Below are positions 23,106-29,622 of a stretch of DNA of 31,693 bases, piece by piece; positions within the stretch are counted from its first letter, which is position 1; every line of letters begins with the position of its first letter. The notes beneath the pieces were generated by a model. It did no database searches, was not told the origin of the DNA, and saw only the letters and a list, made by a program, of their open reading frames with translations. The DNA comes from DASPFV01 sp035620975 (GTDB lineage Bacteria; Acidobacteriota; Vicinamibacteria; Vicinamibacterales; 2-12-FULL-66-21). The translations under genes and the position numbers were made by a program. The stretch lies in NCBI GenBank assembly GCA_035620975.1, contig DASPFV010000303.1, forward strand, positions 1 to 31,693. The letters are read 5' to 3'.

Positions 23106-24231
23106 CGCGTGAGACGATCTCAGCCACGAACCGGTCCGCCTGCGCGCGCGAGGCAAACAGGGTGCCGTGCCGCTCGTAGACCTCCGCCTCGATTTCGCCG
23201 ACTGCGGCGCCGCCCCTGCAGAGTTGCAGCACCGTCAGCCGGGCCGCGCCCCGCTGGCTCAGGCACGGCCGGTAGGAGGGCGCCGTCCGCCGGAGATCGC
23301 CGCGCTCCAGCACCAGACCGGCGAACGTGGAATGACGGAACCGCCGGGGCCGGCCCGATCCGGCAGAAACCGTCACGTCCCACGCGTAGACGTCGTCGGA
23401 CGGACGGAAGCGGAACGTCGCGTCGACGACATCGCCTGCGTCAACCGGAATCGCCTCTCGCAGCGGGAAGATGACCTGCCGGCGGCGTATGCGCTCCGCC
23501 GATGTGGGCGAGTTCGTGAGGATCACCGAAGGGGCGAGCGTTGCGACGAACCAGCCGCCGATGCCGTGGAGCATGCCTGGCCGGGTGATCCGGTGCGAGC
23601 AGGATCCCTGCAGCTCGTCAGCCGGCTCGAGGCCGAGATCGATTCCCAGCAGCACGGCCGGCGCGCCGAGCAGCTGCGCACTGCGGATTCGGACGACGTG
23701 CATGGCGTTGAGCGCGGTATCGAACGTCGCGGTCATGTCGAGCCCGGCGGGTTTCTTCGCCCAGAACGAGATCCGCTCGTGCGTACGCGGGTGGACGACG
23801 GGGGCGGTCACGAGCTCCAGCGTCGAAGGCACCAATGCAGCCCCCGGGCGCAGCAGGCGCGCACGCGCGTCGCGGAACACGTCGATCACACCGGCGTCGA
23901 TGCCGAAGGGCCCGAGCTGATCGGCGACGAGCACGTCGCCACGTTCGGGCAGGATCGCTTCCGAGGAATGTGCACGGACGATCACGACCCGATCCTCGAA
24001 GCCGTTCGCCTTCACGATCCGTCTGGCGAGCCCCGCGATCGGTCCCTCTTCGATGGCATACACACGGGAGGCCCCCGCGCGGCATGCGAGCATGCCCAGC
24101 ACGCCGGTCCCCGCCGCGAGGTCGACGACGACATCACCAGGCGCCACCAGCGCGCTCAAGGCGCGCGTGTAAGCGTCCAGCCGGGCGGCATCCGCGAGGT
24201 AGCCGCGGTGCTCCTCGATCAGCTCGACCAC
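23086..24231 (-). CDS. PRMT-like methyltransferase with PqqD-like tail
   Basis: A 381-residue class I SAM-dependent methyltransferase with the layout of protein arginine methyltransferases: motif I 'VVDLAAGTGVLGMLACRAG' (about 35-53), acidic 'AIEEGP' (Glu61-Glu62), 'VLVADQLGPFG' (about 100-110) where PRMTs carry the first double-E glutamate, then a beta-barrel-like half. In place of that glutamate there is Asp104. The last 67 residues ('LSQRGAARLTVLQLCRGGAAVGEIEAEV') look like a PqqD/RRE winged-helix domain, which would let the enzyme bind a leader peptide. The GTG at 24231 overlaps the peptidase gene by 13 bases. Probable tailoring enzyme of the lasso peptide; the residue it methylates is unknown (Arg15 and the C-terminal carboxylate are candidates). 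Confidence 0.8.
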   Translation of the reverse strand: MVELIEEHRGYLADAARLDAYTRALSALVAPGDVVVDLAAGTGVLGMLACRAGASRVYAIEEGPIAGLARRIVKANGFEDRVVIVRAHSSEAILPERGDVLVADQLGPFGIDAGVIDVFRDARARLLRPGAALVPSTLELVTAPVVHPRTHERISFWAKKPAGLDMTATFDTALNAMHVVRIRSAQLLGAPAVLLGIDLGLEPADELQGSCSHRITRPGMLHGIGGWFVATLAPSVILTNSPTSAERIRRRQVIFPLREAIPVDAGDVVDATFRFRPSDDVYAWDVTVSAGSGRPRRFRHSTFAGLVLERGDLRRTAPSYRPCLSQRGAARLTVLQLCRGGAAVGEIEAEVYERHGTLFASRAQADRFVAEIVSRDARASS

Positions 24232-24683
24232 GACGGGAATGTCCGGACCGATGCAGGTGGAAGCCTGGCCAGGCGGCCGAGGAGGGGGCCGCCGCCGAGC
24301 ACCACCTCGCCGTGACACTCGACCCAGGCGTGGGCACGCAGTGAACCGTGTTCCCGGCGGACGCCGATCGCCAGCCCGCCGGGTCGACGACGGAGTGCCA
24401 GCAGACAGACGAGGCCCAGGGCCTGCTCGAGGCACGTGGCGTTCACGAACCGTCTGGGTGCCACGCCCGCGACGGCCCCCGCGAGCGCCGAGGCAACCAC
24501 GCGGGTATCCACGCCTGCCGCATCTGCCGTGACGCGGCCGCCGGCGCGTGTGGTGGCCCACCGGATGGACGCCCGCCGCGCCAGCCGGAGGAGTGCTCTG
24601 GCAAGAACCAGGCTGAACAGGGCCTGCACGTACAACCAGACACGCGCAATCGATCGAGGCATCCAGGTCGGTCGGGCGGGCAT
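24219..24683 (-). CDS. Lasso peptide leader peptidase (B2, transglutaminase-like)
   Basis: A 154-residue cysteine protease of the transglutaminase-like fold used by lasso clusters to remove the leader. Cys84 in 'NATCLEQALGLV' and His118 in 'LRAHAWVECHGEVV' are the catalytic Cys and His, and the spacing and flanks are those of McjB C-terminal/B2 proteins; the Asp of a classical triad is not obvious, and the position after 'HAWVE' is Cys-His-Gly-Glu. The N-terminus has a hydrophobic stretch ('VWLYVQALFSLVLARALL'). It starts 13 bases after the precursor stop. It has no RRE of its own; that function is encoded separately (B1), so this is a split-B cluster. Confidence 0.88.
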   Translation of the reverse strand: MPARPTWMPRSIARVWLYVQALFSLVLARALLRLARRASIRWATTRAGGRVTADAAGVDTRVVASALAGAVAGVAPRRFVNATCLEQALGLVCLLALRRRPGGLAIGVRREHGSLRAHAWVECHGEVVLGGGPLLGRLARLPPASVRTFPSWSS

Positions 24684-24696
24684 GGCCGATGATCCG

Positions 24697-24870
24697 TCAG
24701 GCGCGCATCATGTTGGCGCCTGCGTCGGCCTGCGTCGATCCTCCGGCCCGGGTGAGCTTCGCGACGCTGCCGTAACTCACGAGCTGAGGCGGCTCATATG
24801 GACGCCGCAGCGTGTTCCCGTCGCGCGGTCCCCCGCCCTCATCCCGTGTCGTCTCACGACGCTCGGTCAT
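24697..24870 (-). CDS. Lasso peptide precursor (A)
   Basis: A 57-residue precursor located between the cyclase and peptidase genes. The leader (1-41) carries the B1-binding motif Y25-E-P-P28-Q-L30 and ends 'YGSVAKLTR', with Thr40 at leader position -2, the residue conserved in lasso precursors. The predicted core (42-57) is AGGSTQADAGANMMRA. Cleavage after Arg41 would give Ala1 and an Asp at core position 8, suited to an eight-residue macrolactam ring. The tail is eight residues, with Asn12, Met13, Met14 and Arg15 the only bulky candidates for holding the thread. ATG at 24870 has AAAAGGA six bases upstream. Call is based on motif reading and position, not on database matches; cleavage one residue later (Gly1-Asp7) is a less likely alternative. 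Confidence 0.88.
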   Translation of the reverse strand: MTERRETTRDEGGGPRDGNTLRRPYEPPQLVSYGSVAKLTRAGGSTQADAGANMMRA

Positions 24871-24876
24871 ATGCGT

Positions 24877-24883
24877 TCCTTTT
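24877..24883 (-). promoter_or_regulatory. Ribosome binding site of lasso precursor
   Basis: AAAAGGA on the minus strand, six bases from the precursor ATG, is one of the best Shine-Dalgarno matches in the cluster. It fits a gene whose product is needed in excess over the enzymes. The 115-base gap 24871-24985 to the cyclase gene has no other convincing precursor. Confidence 0.7.
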
Positions 24884-24985
24884 GCAGGCCGCCTCGCCGC
24901 CTGGCTCCTGACGGAGGACCGGACGGTCTGCAGCCCTCGTCACGCCGCCACATCGAACCCTGCCGGTACGGCGACACGTCCGCCA

Positions 24986-26812
24986 TCACGTCGCATGTTC
25001 GAGCCACAGTTCGAGGCCGGCGACCTCCCACAATCCCCGCGTCCACGGAATGTACGACCCATCTCCGGCCCTGTAAAGCTCGAACATCCGCGCGGCGCGG
25101 CGGCGGACGGCTTCACCATCCACCCAGCCGGCCTCCTCCGATCTCAGCCGCTCGAAGCACGACATCCCTCCCAGGGAATCGAGCGCATCGACGAACGTCG
25201 AGCTGAACTCCGCCTTCTCCGTCCGGGAGCCGATGGAGGGTGGAAGGAGATCCTGGAGTCCGCGGCGGATGACGAGCTTGGTCATGCGATCGCGCCGCTG
25301 CACCTCGGGAAGCGCGAGCCCGAAGGCGGCCACCCGCCGATCGTAGAACGGGTGGCGCTGGACGATGCCGAACGCCCGCGCCGCCCGATGTTCCATTTCG
25401 TCGCCGACGATGCGAGCCGCCCCGGTTCCTACGCGGTAGATGTGCCGCTGCGCGCGCGTCGGAAACGGGGGCTCGCCGTTCGATCGGAGCCGATCCGCCA
25501 GGTTCGTCCTCTGCGCCAGCTCCGGACGGATCCATTTCCACCGATTCGGCTCCTTTCCGCGCAGGCGGCGCAGCAGTCGCCAGAGGCCGTTCGGGAGGAC
25601 CGCCGCGGCGGTGAGCCTCGCCAGATCGCCCGTCGCGTAGGGTCCCCCGCCGTAGATGGAATCGCGGTGCAACTGCCGGCACGCGGAGGCGAAGCTGCCC
25701 CCGGCAAGCAGATCGGCCGCGTGAAACACGCTGCCGGTGAACCAGTCGTCTCCGCCGTAGCCGGTCAGGAGCAGAGGCAGCCGGAGATCGGACGCCGCAC
25801 GGCGGAGCGGATGCAGCATGACGCCGTTCGGATACGGCGGCAGGTCGCGCCACCGTTGCACCTCTGCGCCCAGCGCCGCCCGTGTCACGCGGCCGGAGCC
25901 CTCGACCCTGTGCCACTCGAGGCCGAGCGTCGAGACGACGTCCTGCATGTAGGGGGATTCGTCGCAGGCGCGGCCCGGAAACGTGAGCGACAGCGCGTGT
26001 GGGGGCGGACAGCGGCCTGACCGGCTCAGCGTCTGCGCGACTGCGGCGACCGAGGAGGAGTCGACGCCTCCACTCAGCAGCAGTCCGACGCCCGGTCTGC
26101 CCCGGACGCGGCATTCGACGGCCTCGGTGAACACGTCGCGAAAGAGCGCGCCGTACTCCGCCGGCGACCGGGCATGCACGCGGGCCTCGGGATCGAAATC
26201 CCAGTAGCGGCTCACCCGGTGCACAGCGGACGCCAGCACCAGGGCGTGCGCGGGCGGCAGCCGCCACAGGTCGCGCCAGATCGTCTCGTGCACCGTGGTC
26301 AGCGCACCCGTCAGGTACTCCGCGACGACGCCCTCGTTGATGCCCCCGGTGAACTCCGGATGCCGGACGACCTGCTGGGGCTCCGACCCCCAGAGAAAGC
26401 AGCGGGCGCCGCGGCTGTAGAACAGCGGGCGCTGGCCCATCGGATCCCGCACGCATGTCAGGCGCGCGTGCGCGGGATCCCACAGCGCAAATGCGAAGTC
26501 TCCCACGAGACGGGCCCAGGCGCCGGGGCCCCAACGGTCGTGGGCGGCGAGCACGAGCGCGGGATCTCCCAGCCGCCCGACGCCAAGCGCCGATATCAGT
26601 TCCGCGTCATTGTCGAGGCAGCCGTCGAAGACGATCACGCAGCCGGTCGCGGGATCGCGGCAGGGTCGTGCCGGCCCGGCCCCCGCGAGCACGACGGCCC
26701 CTTCGATGTGATGCTCGAGCGCGCCGCCGGGGTCCGGAGACCCGGCATGGGCAAGCTCTCCGGCCGTCGCCGGCCGGCCGTCGAGCCTGAGACAGCCCGC
26801 GATGACGCTCAC
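24986..26812 (-). CDS. Lasso peptide macrolactam synthetase (C, asparagine synthetase-like)
   Basis: A 608-residue protein with the two domains of asparagine synthetase B. In lasso clusters this protein adenylates the Asp/Glu side chain of the core and closes the ring on the N-terminal amine. The N-terminal glutaminase-like domain starts MSVIAGC, so the Cys2 nucleophile of true glutamine-dependent synthetases is absent, as in known lasso cyclases. 'VIVFDGCLDNDAEL', 'VGDFAFALWD' and 'RDPMGQRPLFY' follow. The synthetase domain has the ATP-binding 'SGGVDS' at 247-252 and 'LPLLLTGYGGDDWFTG'. GTG at 26812 overlaps the B1 stop as GTGA. The precursor gene follows about 115 bases downstream. Confidence 0.92.
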   Translation of the reverse strand: MSVIAGCLRLDGRPATAGELAHAGSPDPGGALEHHIEGAVVLAGAGPARPCRDPATGCVIVFDGCLDNDAELISALGVGRLGDPALVLAAHDRWGPGAWARLVGDFAFALWDPAHARLTCVRDPMGQRPLFYSRGARCFLWGSEPQQVVRHPEFTGGINEGVVAEYLTGALTTVHETIWRDLWRLPPAHALVLASAVHRVSRYWDFDPEARVHARSPAEYGALFRDVFTEAVECRVRGRPGVGLLLSGGVDSSSVAAVAQTLSRSGRCPPPHALSLTFPGRACDESPYMQDVVSTLGLEWHRVEGSGRVTRAALGAEVQRWRDLPPYPNGVMLHPLRRAASDLRLPLLLTGYGGDDWFTGSVFHAADLLAGGSFASACRQLHRDSIYGGGPYATGDLARLTAAAVLPNGLWRLLRRLRGKEPNRWKWIRPELAQRTNLADRLRSNGEPPFPTRAQRHIYRVGTGAARIVGDEMEHRAARAFGIVQRHPFYDRRVAAFGLALPEVQRRDRMTKLVIRRGLQDLLPPSIGSRTEKAEFSSTFVDALDSLGGMSCFERLRSEEAGWVDGEAVRRRAARMFELYRAGDGSYIPWTRGLWEVAGLELWLEHAT

Positions 26813-27072
26813 GGCGGACTGTCGCGCCGGATGAGGCGACGATCCACGAGCGCGTCTACCAGGGCGGCCACGTCCCGCTCGGCAGTAGGACGATCGACGT
26901 CGTATTCCTCGACGATCGTCCGAGCGATCTGGTCGGGCAGCCGGCCCGCCTCCAGGAGCTGCCAGATCCGCGTGCCCACCTGGTTCAGCCCGAAATAGGC
27001 GCCGCTCGAGAGATCGAGCAGCACGGCCTCCCCGTCGAGATCGCGCCACACGACGTCAGGGCTCGGCCGCAT
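26809..27072 (-). CDS. PqqD-like leader-binding protein (lasso B1)
   Basis: An 87-residue PqqD-like RiPP recognition element. The pattern is typical: 'VVWRDLDGEAVLLDLSSGAYFGLNQVGTRIWQLLEAGRLPDQI' followed by helices ending 'DVAALVDALVDRRLIRR'. B1 proteins bind the leader's YxxP motif and present the precursor to the B2 peptidase. ATG at 27072 is chosen; a GTG three codons upstream and an ATG at 27126 inside the preceding gene are less likely. It follows the methyltransferase by 10 bases and overlaps the cyclase start. Confidence 0.9.
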   Translation of the reverse strand: MRPSPDVVWRDLDGEAVLLDLSSGAYFGLNQVGTRIWQLLEAGRLPDQIARTIVEEYDVDRPTAERDVAALVDALVDRRLIRRDSPP

Positions 27073-27082
27073 CCGGGGCACT

Positions 27083-27907
27083 CTACCGCTTTCTGGCGAG
27101 GATGATCCAGACGTCCGCCCGATCATCCCATGGGCCCCCGCGGTAATCGCCGAGCACGGCGTCGATGCGGAAGCCAGCGCGCTCGAGACGGCGGCAGACC
27201 TCGGGCACCGACAGCGTCCGGAACGAGAGGGAGAAGCGGTGCACGCGTCGCGTCCGACCCCGTCGCACGACGTATTCCTGATCGAAGCGGGTCATGCGCC
27301 GAGGGCGATCCTGCCGGACCGACTCGACGAGCGCCAGCGTCGTCGCGCGACCTTTCCGCCCGCGAAGGCTCAGCCGGCGGCGGTACTCGGACCAGCGCGG
27401 GAGGTCTGGCACGAGATCGATGGCGAAGAGCGCGCCCTTGCGGAGCACTGCGGCCACCGAGCGCAGGGCGGCGAGCAGGTCGCGTTCGCTCGTCAGCGAC
27501 TGCAGGATGCCGTAGGGAGCCATGACCAGCGCGAAGCCGCGCCGGCGGCGGAAGGGGAGGGCACGGATGTCGCCGCGCACCAGCAGCGTGCGATCGAGCA
27601 GTCTGGCGCGCGCAAGCCGTCGGCGGGCGCGCGCGAGCATCGCCGCGGACCGATCGATGCCGACGAGCGCGGCGCCGGCCCGCGCGACAGGGATCGCGAC
27701 ACGGCCCGTCCCGCAGCCGAGCTCGAGTACGGGGCCGTCCTGTGCGGCGGCCAGGCGCTGCCAGAACACGAGGTCGCGTCGCGCGACCGTCCGCGCGTTC
27801 TCCCAGTCGTAGAACGGCGCGTACTCGTCCCATCCGCGCCAGCCCTCCGCACCTTTCCCTTTCCCCTTCGCCCTCGGCCTTCCCCTTCCCCCTTTCCCCT
27901 TTCCCAT
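27083..27907 (-). CDS. Class I SAM-dependent methyltransferase
   Basis: A 274-residue methyltransferase of the methyltransf_25/11 type. Motif I is 'PVLELGCGTGRVAIPVA' (about 59-75), the acidic loop 'LVGIDRSAAMLARAR' follows, and 'GDIRALPFRRRRGFALVMAPYGIL' covers motifs II-III. Catalytic target unknown. The start is peculiar: the first 19 codons, MGKGKGGRGRPRAKGKGKG, are low-complexity repeat sequence (27852-27904) and family-like sequence starts at 'WDEYAPFYDWEN'. No other in-frame start codon lies between. It is between a second methyltransferase (9 bases upstream) and B1 (10 bases downstream), so probably in the lasso transcript, but whether it modifies the peptide is unproven. Confidence 0.82.
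   Translation of the reverse strand: MGKGKGGRGRPRAKGKGKGAEGWRGWDEYAPFYDWENARTVARRDLVFWQRLAAAQDGPVLELGCGTGRVAIPVARAGAALVGIDRSAAMLARARRRLARARLLDRTLLVRGDIRALPFRRRRGFALVMAPYGILQSLTSERDLLAALRSVAAVLRKGALFAIDLVPDLPRWSEYRRRLSLRGRKGRATTLALVESVRQDRPRRMTRFDQEYVVRRGRTRRVHRFSLSFRTLSVPEVCRRLERAGFRIDAVLGDYRGGPWDDRADVWIILARKR
27852..27904. repeat. Purine/pyrimidine low-complexity tract (CTTTCCC-type)
   Basis: The plus strand reads as a run of CCTTTCCC, CCCCTT, CCTTCCCC units; the minus strand is GGGAAAGG-rich. It covers codons 2 to 19 of the methyltransferase gene. Being purine-rich on the coding strand, it also contains many Shine-Dalgarno-like words. Distinct from the GATTG, GAGCCC and CCGCGTCCC families. 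Confidence 0.8.
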
Positions 27908-27916
27908 CCGCCAGGC

Positions 27917-28759
27917 TCACTCTGCCCGCTGCCCGACGGTGGCGAAGAGCATCGTGTGCTGGATCTCGACGAACGCGGCGCCCACGCTCGACGACTCGCG
28001 CGCGTACTGCTCCACCGATTTAAGGTAGTCAGCGCCGAGCCGACGGAGCGACTCGTGCGGCGCCCGGTCGATGGCGTGGCGGACCGCGGCCAGGCGCGAC
28101 TCCCAGAACGCCTTCGGGGGTGCGCCGAGCTGAGAGACCGCGACCGGGAACAGGTGCACGGAGACGGGTTCGATGCCGAGCTCCGCGAGCATCCCCGGCA
28201 CGAGGGGACCGACAGCCGAGGCCGGCGCTTCCCCGCGGGCCGAAGCGAGGCCTGCGAAGAAACGGCGCGCCTGTTCGAACGCGTGCATGCCGGCGGGTAC
28301 CGAGCTGAACCAGTAGCGGGCCGCATTGTCGGGCTCGACGATGAGCAGCCGCCCGCCGCCGCGCGTCACCCTGGCGAATTCGGCGAGCGCGCGCGGAATG
28401 TCGCGGATGTGCTGGAGCACGGCGACGCAGTAGGTCGAATCGAACACTTCGTCGTGGAACGGCAGGCGGCTGCCATCGGCCGCAGCGTAGCCGACCCTGG
28501 CGTTGCTGCCCAGCGTCTCGCGCCGCGCTTCCTGGACGCGATCGACGAGCAGGTCGACCGCGAAGAGATCGACCTGCGACAGCCGGAGCCGGGAGAGGCT
28601 GACCTCGGCTGTCCCCGTACCGCAGCCCACGTGAAGGATGCGGTTGCCCGGCCGGGGCCTGAGCGTCTCGACGAGAAACGCCGTGAACGCGTCGCTCCAC
28701 CAGTGGTCCCGCAGATGTTTGAGCGTTGAGGAGGTCAACGCATCCAGGTCACGGCTCAT
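27917..28759 (-). CDS. Class I SAM-dependent methyltransferase (UbiE/type 11)
   Basis: A 280-residue methyltransferase. Motif I is 'RILHVGCGTGTAEVSL' (about 40-55), followed by the acidic motif 'DLFAVDLLVDRVQEAR', 'AADGSRLPFHDEVFDSTYCVAVLQHIRDIPRALAEFARVTRGGGRLLIVEPDN'-type type-11 core, and a C-terminal substrate domain of about 120 residues. The layout suits small-molecule or lipid methylation. Substrate not determinable. It is the first gene of the minus-strand run that continues into the lasso genes, with 9 bases to the next gene. The ATG at 28759 is the obvious start; no strong Shine-Dalgarno is seen. Confidence 0.85.
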   Translation of the reverse strand: MSRDLDALTSSTLKHLRDHWWSDAFTAFLVETLRPRPGNRILHVGCGTGTAEVSLSRLRLSQVDLFAVDLLVDRVQEARRETLGSNARVGYAAADGSRLPFHDEVFDSTYCVAVLQHIRDIPRALAEFARVTRGGGRLLIVEPDNAARYWFSSVPAGMHAFEQARRFFAGLASARGEAPASAVGPLVPGMLAELGIEPVSVHLFPVAVSQLGAPPKAFWESRLAAVRHAIDRAPHESLRRLGADYLKSVEQYARESSSVGAAFVEIQHTMLFATVGQRAE

Positions 28760-29066
28760 GATCGACGTGGGACTTTATCACCAACCCCGGTGTGACACTT
28801 TGCGGCAATTCGTGCCGGATTTTGTCAGGCGGGCCGGCAGACGACGCGACGGCTTTGTGATCGCGCTGTCCTGTCCTGGGACATGCGCGTGCGGAACGGG
28901 CGCACTCGGGTCCGCAAGGCGCCCCGGACGGTCACGTGGCGCGAGCCACTGGATGCAGTGGGCCGCGGCGTCTGCGGCCGGAACTTTGCTACAGGGCCAG
29001 CGGGCCCGGGCATGTTCGGCGGCGGGCTCTGCACGGCGCTGCGCAACCCGCTGACACCGAGAGCTC
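28760..29066. other. Divergent promoter region
   Basis: A 307-base gap between the divergent first gene of the lasso run and the plus-strand secreted-protein gene. No coding sequence is convincing. The hairpin CGGCA-ATTCG-TGCCG at 28803-28817, about 45 bases upstream of the minus-strand ATG, is a candidate operator or stem. AT-richer words around 28770-28835 are the only promoter-like composition. No clear -35/-10 pair and no sigma-54 site with correct spacing were found. Confidence 0.4.
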
Positions 29067-29612
29067 ATGAAAGCAACGCAAGCCGTCCCCGCGAAGTCAG
29101 GGACGGTGAAGGCCGGTCGACGTGCGTGGTCGGCGCTCGCCCTGGCGGCCGGGGTGTGGACGATGGTGTTCGCCCCGGGGTTGCCAACGGGCGTCATCGA
29201 AGCGCGCCAGACCGCACGCGTGATCGGCACCAGCCCGGGCACCGTGGTGGGGATGGCCTGGAAGGCCGACAACACGCCGTTCGCCGGTGCGCGGGTGAGG
29301 CTGCGCGACCTGACCAGCGGCCGCGGCGTGGCGACCACCCGGGCCGACGCCAGCGGCCGGTTTCGGTTCGACCGCGTCGAGGTCGGTGTCTACGCCGTGG
29401 AGCTGCTGTCGGATCACGACGAGGTCCTGGCGGTCGGCGAGCTGTTCGGGGTCCGGCCGGACGAGACGGTCGCCACGGTCGTGCGCCTCAGCGCGCGGGG
29501 GTCGTTCTTCGCCGGTTTCTTCGGCAATGCGGCGGCGGTTGCGATTGCCGCCGCGTCGAGCGTCGGCATCACGGCGGTCGGGTCGAGCGGACTGCCCGCC
29601 AGCCCGCAGTAG
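29067..29612 (+). CDS. Secreted carboxypeptidase regulatory-like domain protein
   Basis: A 181-residue predicted exported protein. The N-terminus has Lys/Arg residues, then the hydrophobic stretch 'AWSALALAAGVWTMVFA', and probable cleavage before or in 'GVIEARQTAR'. The middle (about 57-135) is a small beta-sandwich of the carboxypeptidase-regulatory/Cna-B type: 'TVVGMAWKADNTPFAGARVRLRDLTSGRGVATTRADASGRFRFDRVEVGVYAVEL'-like pattern with the characteristic 'DASGRFRF' and 'GVYAVEL'. The C-terminal Ala/Gly-rich hydrophobic segment ('FFAGFFGNAAAVAIAAASSVGITAVG') may be a membrane anchor. It precedes the Wzc-like gene by 10 bases, so it probably belongs to the same envelope/polysaccharide operon. 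Exact role unknown. Confidence 0.8.
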   Translation: MKATQAVPAKSGTVKAGRRAWSALALAAGVWTMVFAPGLPTGVIEARQTARVIGTSPGTVVGMAWKADNTPFAGARVRLRDLTSGRGVATTRADASGRFRFDRVEVGVYAVELLSDHDEVLAVGELFGVRPDETVATVVRLSARGSFFAGFFGNAAAVAIAAASSVGITAVGSSGLPASPQ

Positions 29613-29622
29613 CAGCAGCATC

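Larger units (their letters stand above)
22131..28759 (-). other. Lasso peptide biosynthetic gene cluster
   Basis: Eight minus-strand genes in transcription order: methyltransferase, methyltransferase, B1, C, precursor A, B2, PRMT-like methyltransferase, HPr-kinase-like protein. B1/C, B2/PRMT and PRMT/kinase overlap and the other gaps are 9 to about 115 bases, so a single operon is likely. The minimal set for a lasso peptide (A, B1, B2, C) is complete. No ABC exporter or isopeptidase is encoded here. Borders: yebC begins the next operon downstream, and a divergent exopolysaccharide-type gene lies upstream. The two first methyltransferases could be passengers rather than tailoring enzymes. Confidence 0.88.

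Noticed and set aside
24871..24985. A second lasso precursor between the cyclase and the called precursor
   Set aside because: An out-of-frame open reading frame exists on the minus strand, but it has no YxxP motif, no Thr at -2 context and no suitable Asp/Glu spacing; it ends overlapping the real precursor start.
24986..26812. Asparagine-synthetase-like gene as housekeeping asnB
   Set aside because: It lacks the Cys2 nucleophile and sits between lasso B1 and precursor genes.
28798..28822. Sigma-54 type promoter (GGCAC...TTGC) on the minus strand
   Set aside because: The GG and GC elements are two bases too close for a -24/-12 promoter; the bases are better explained as a small hairpin.
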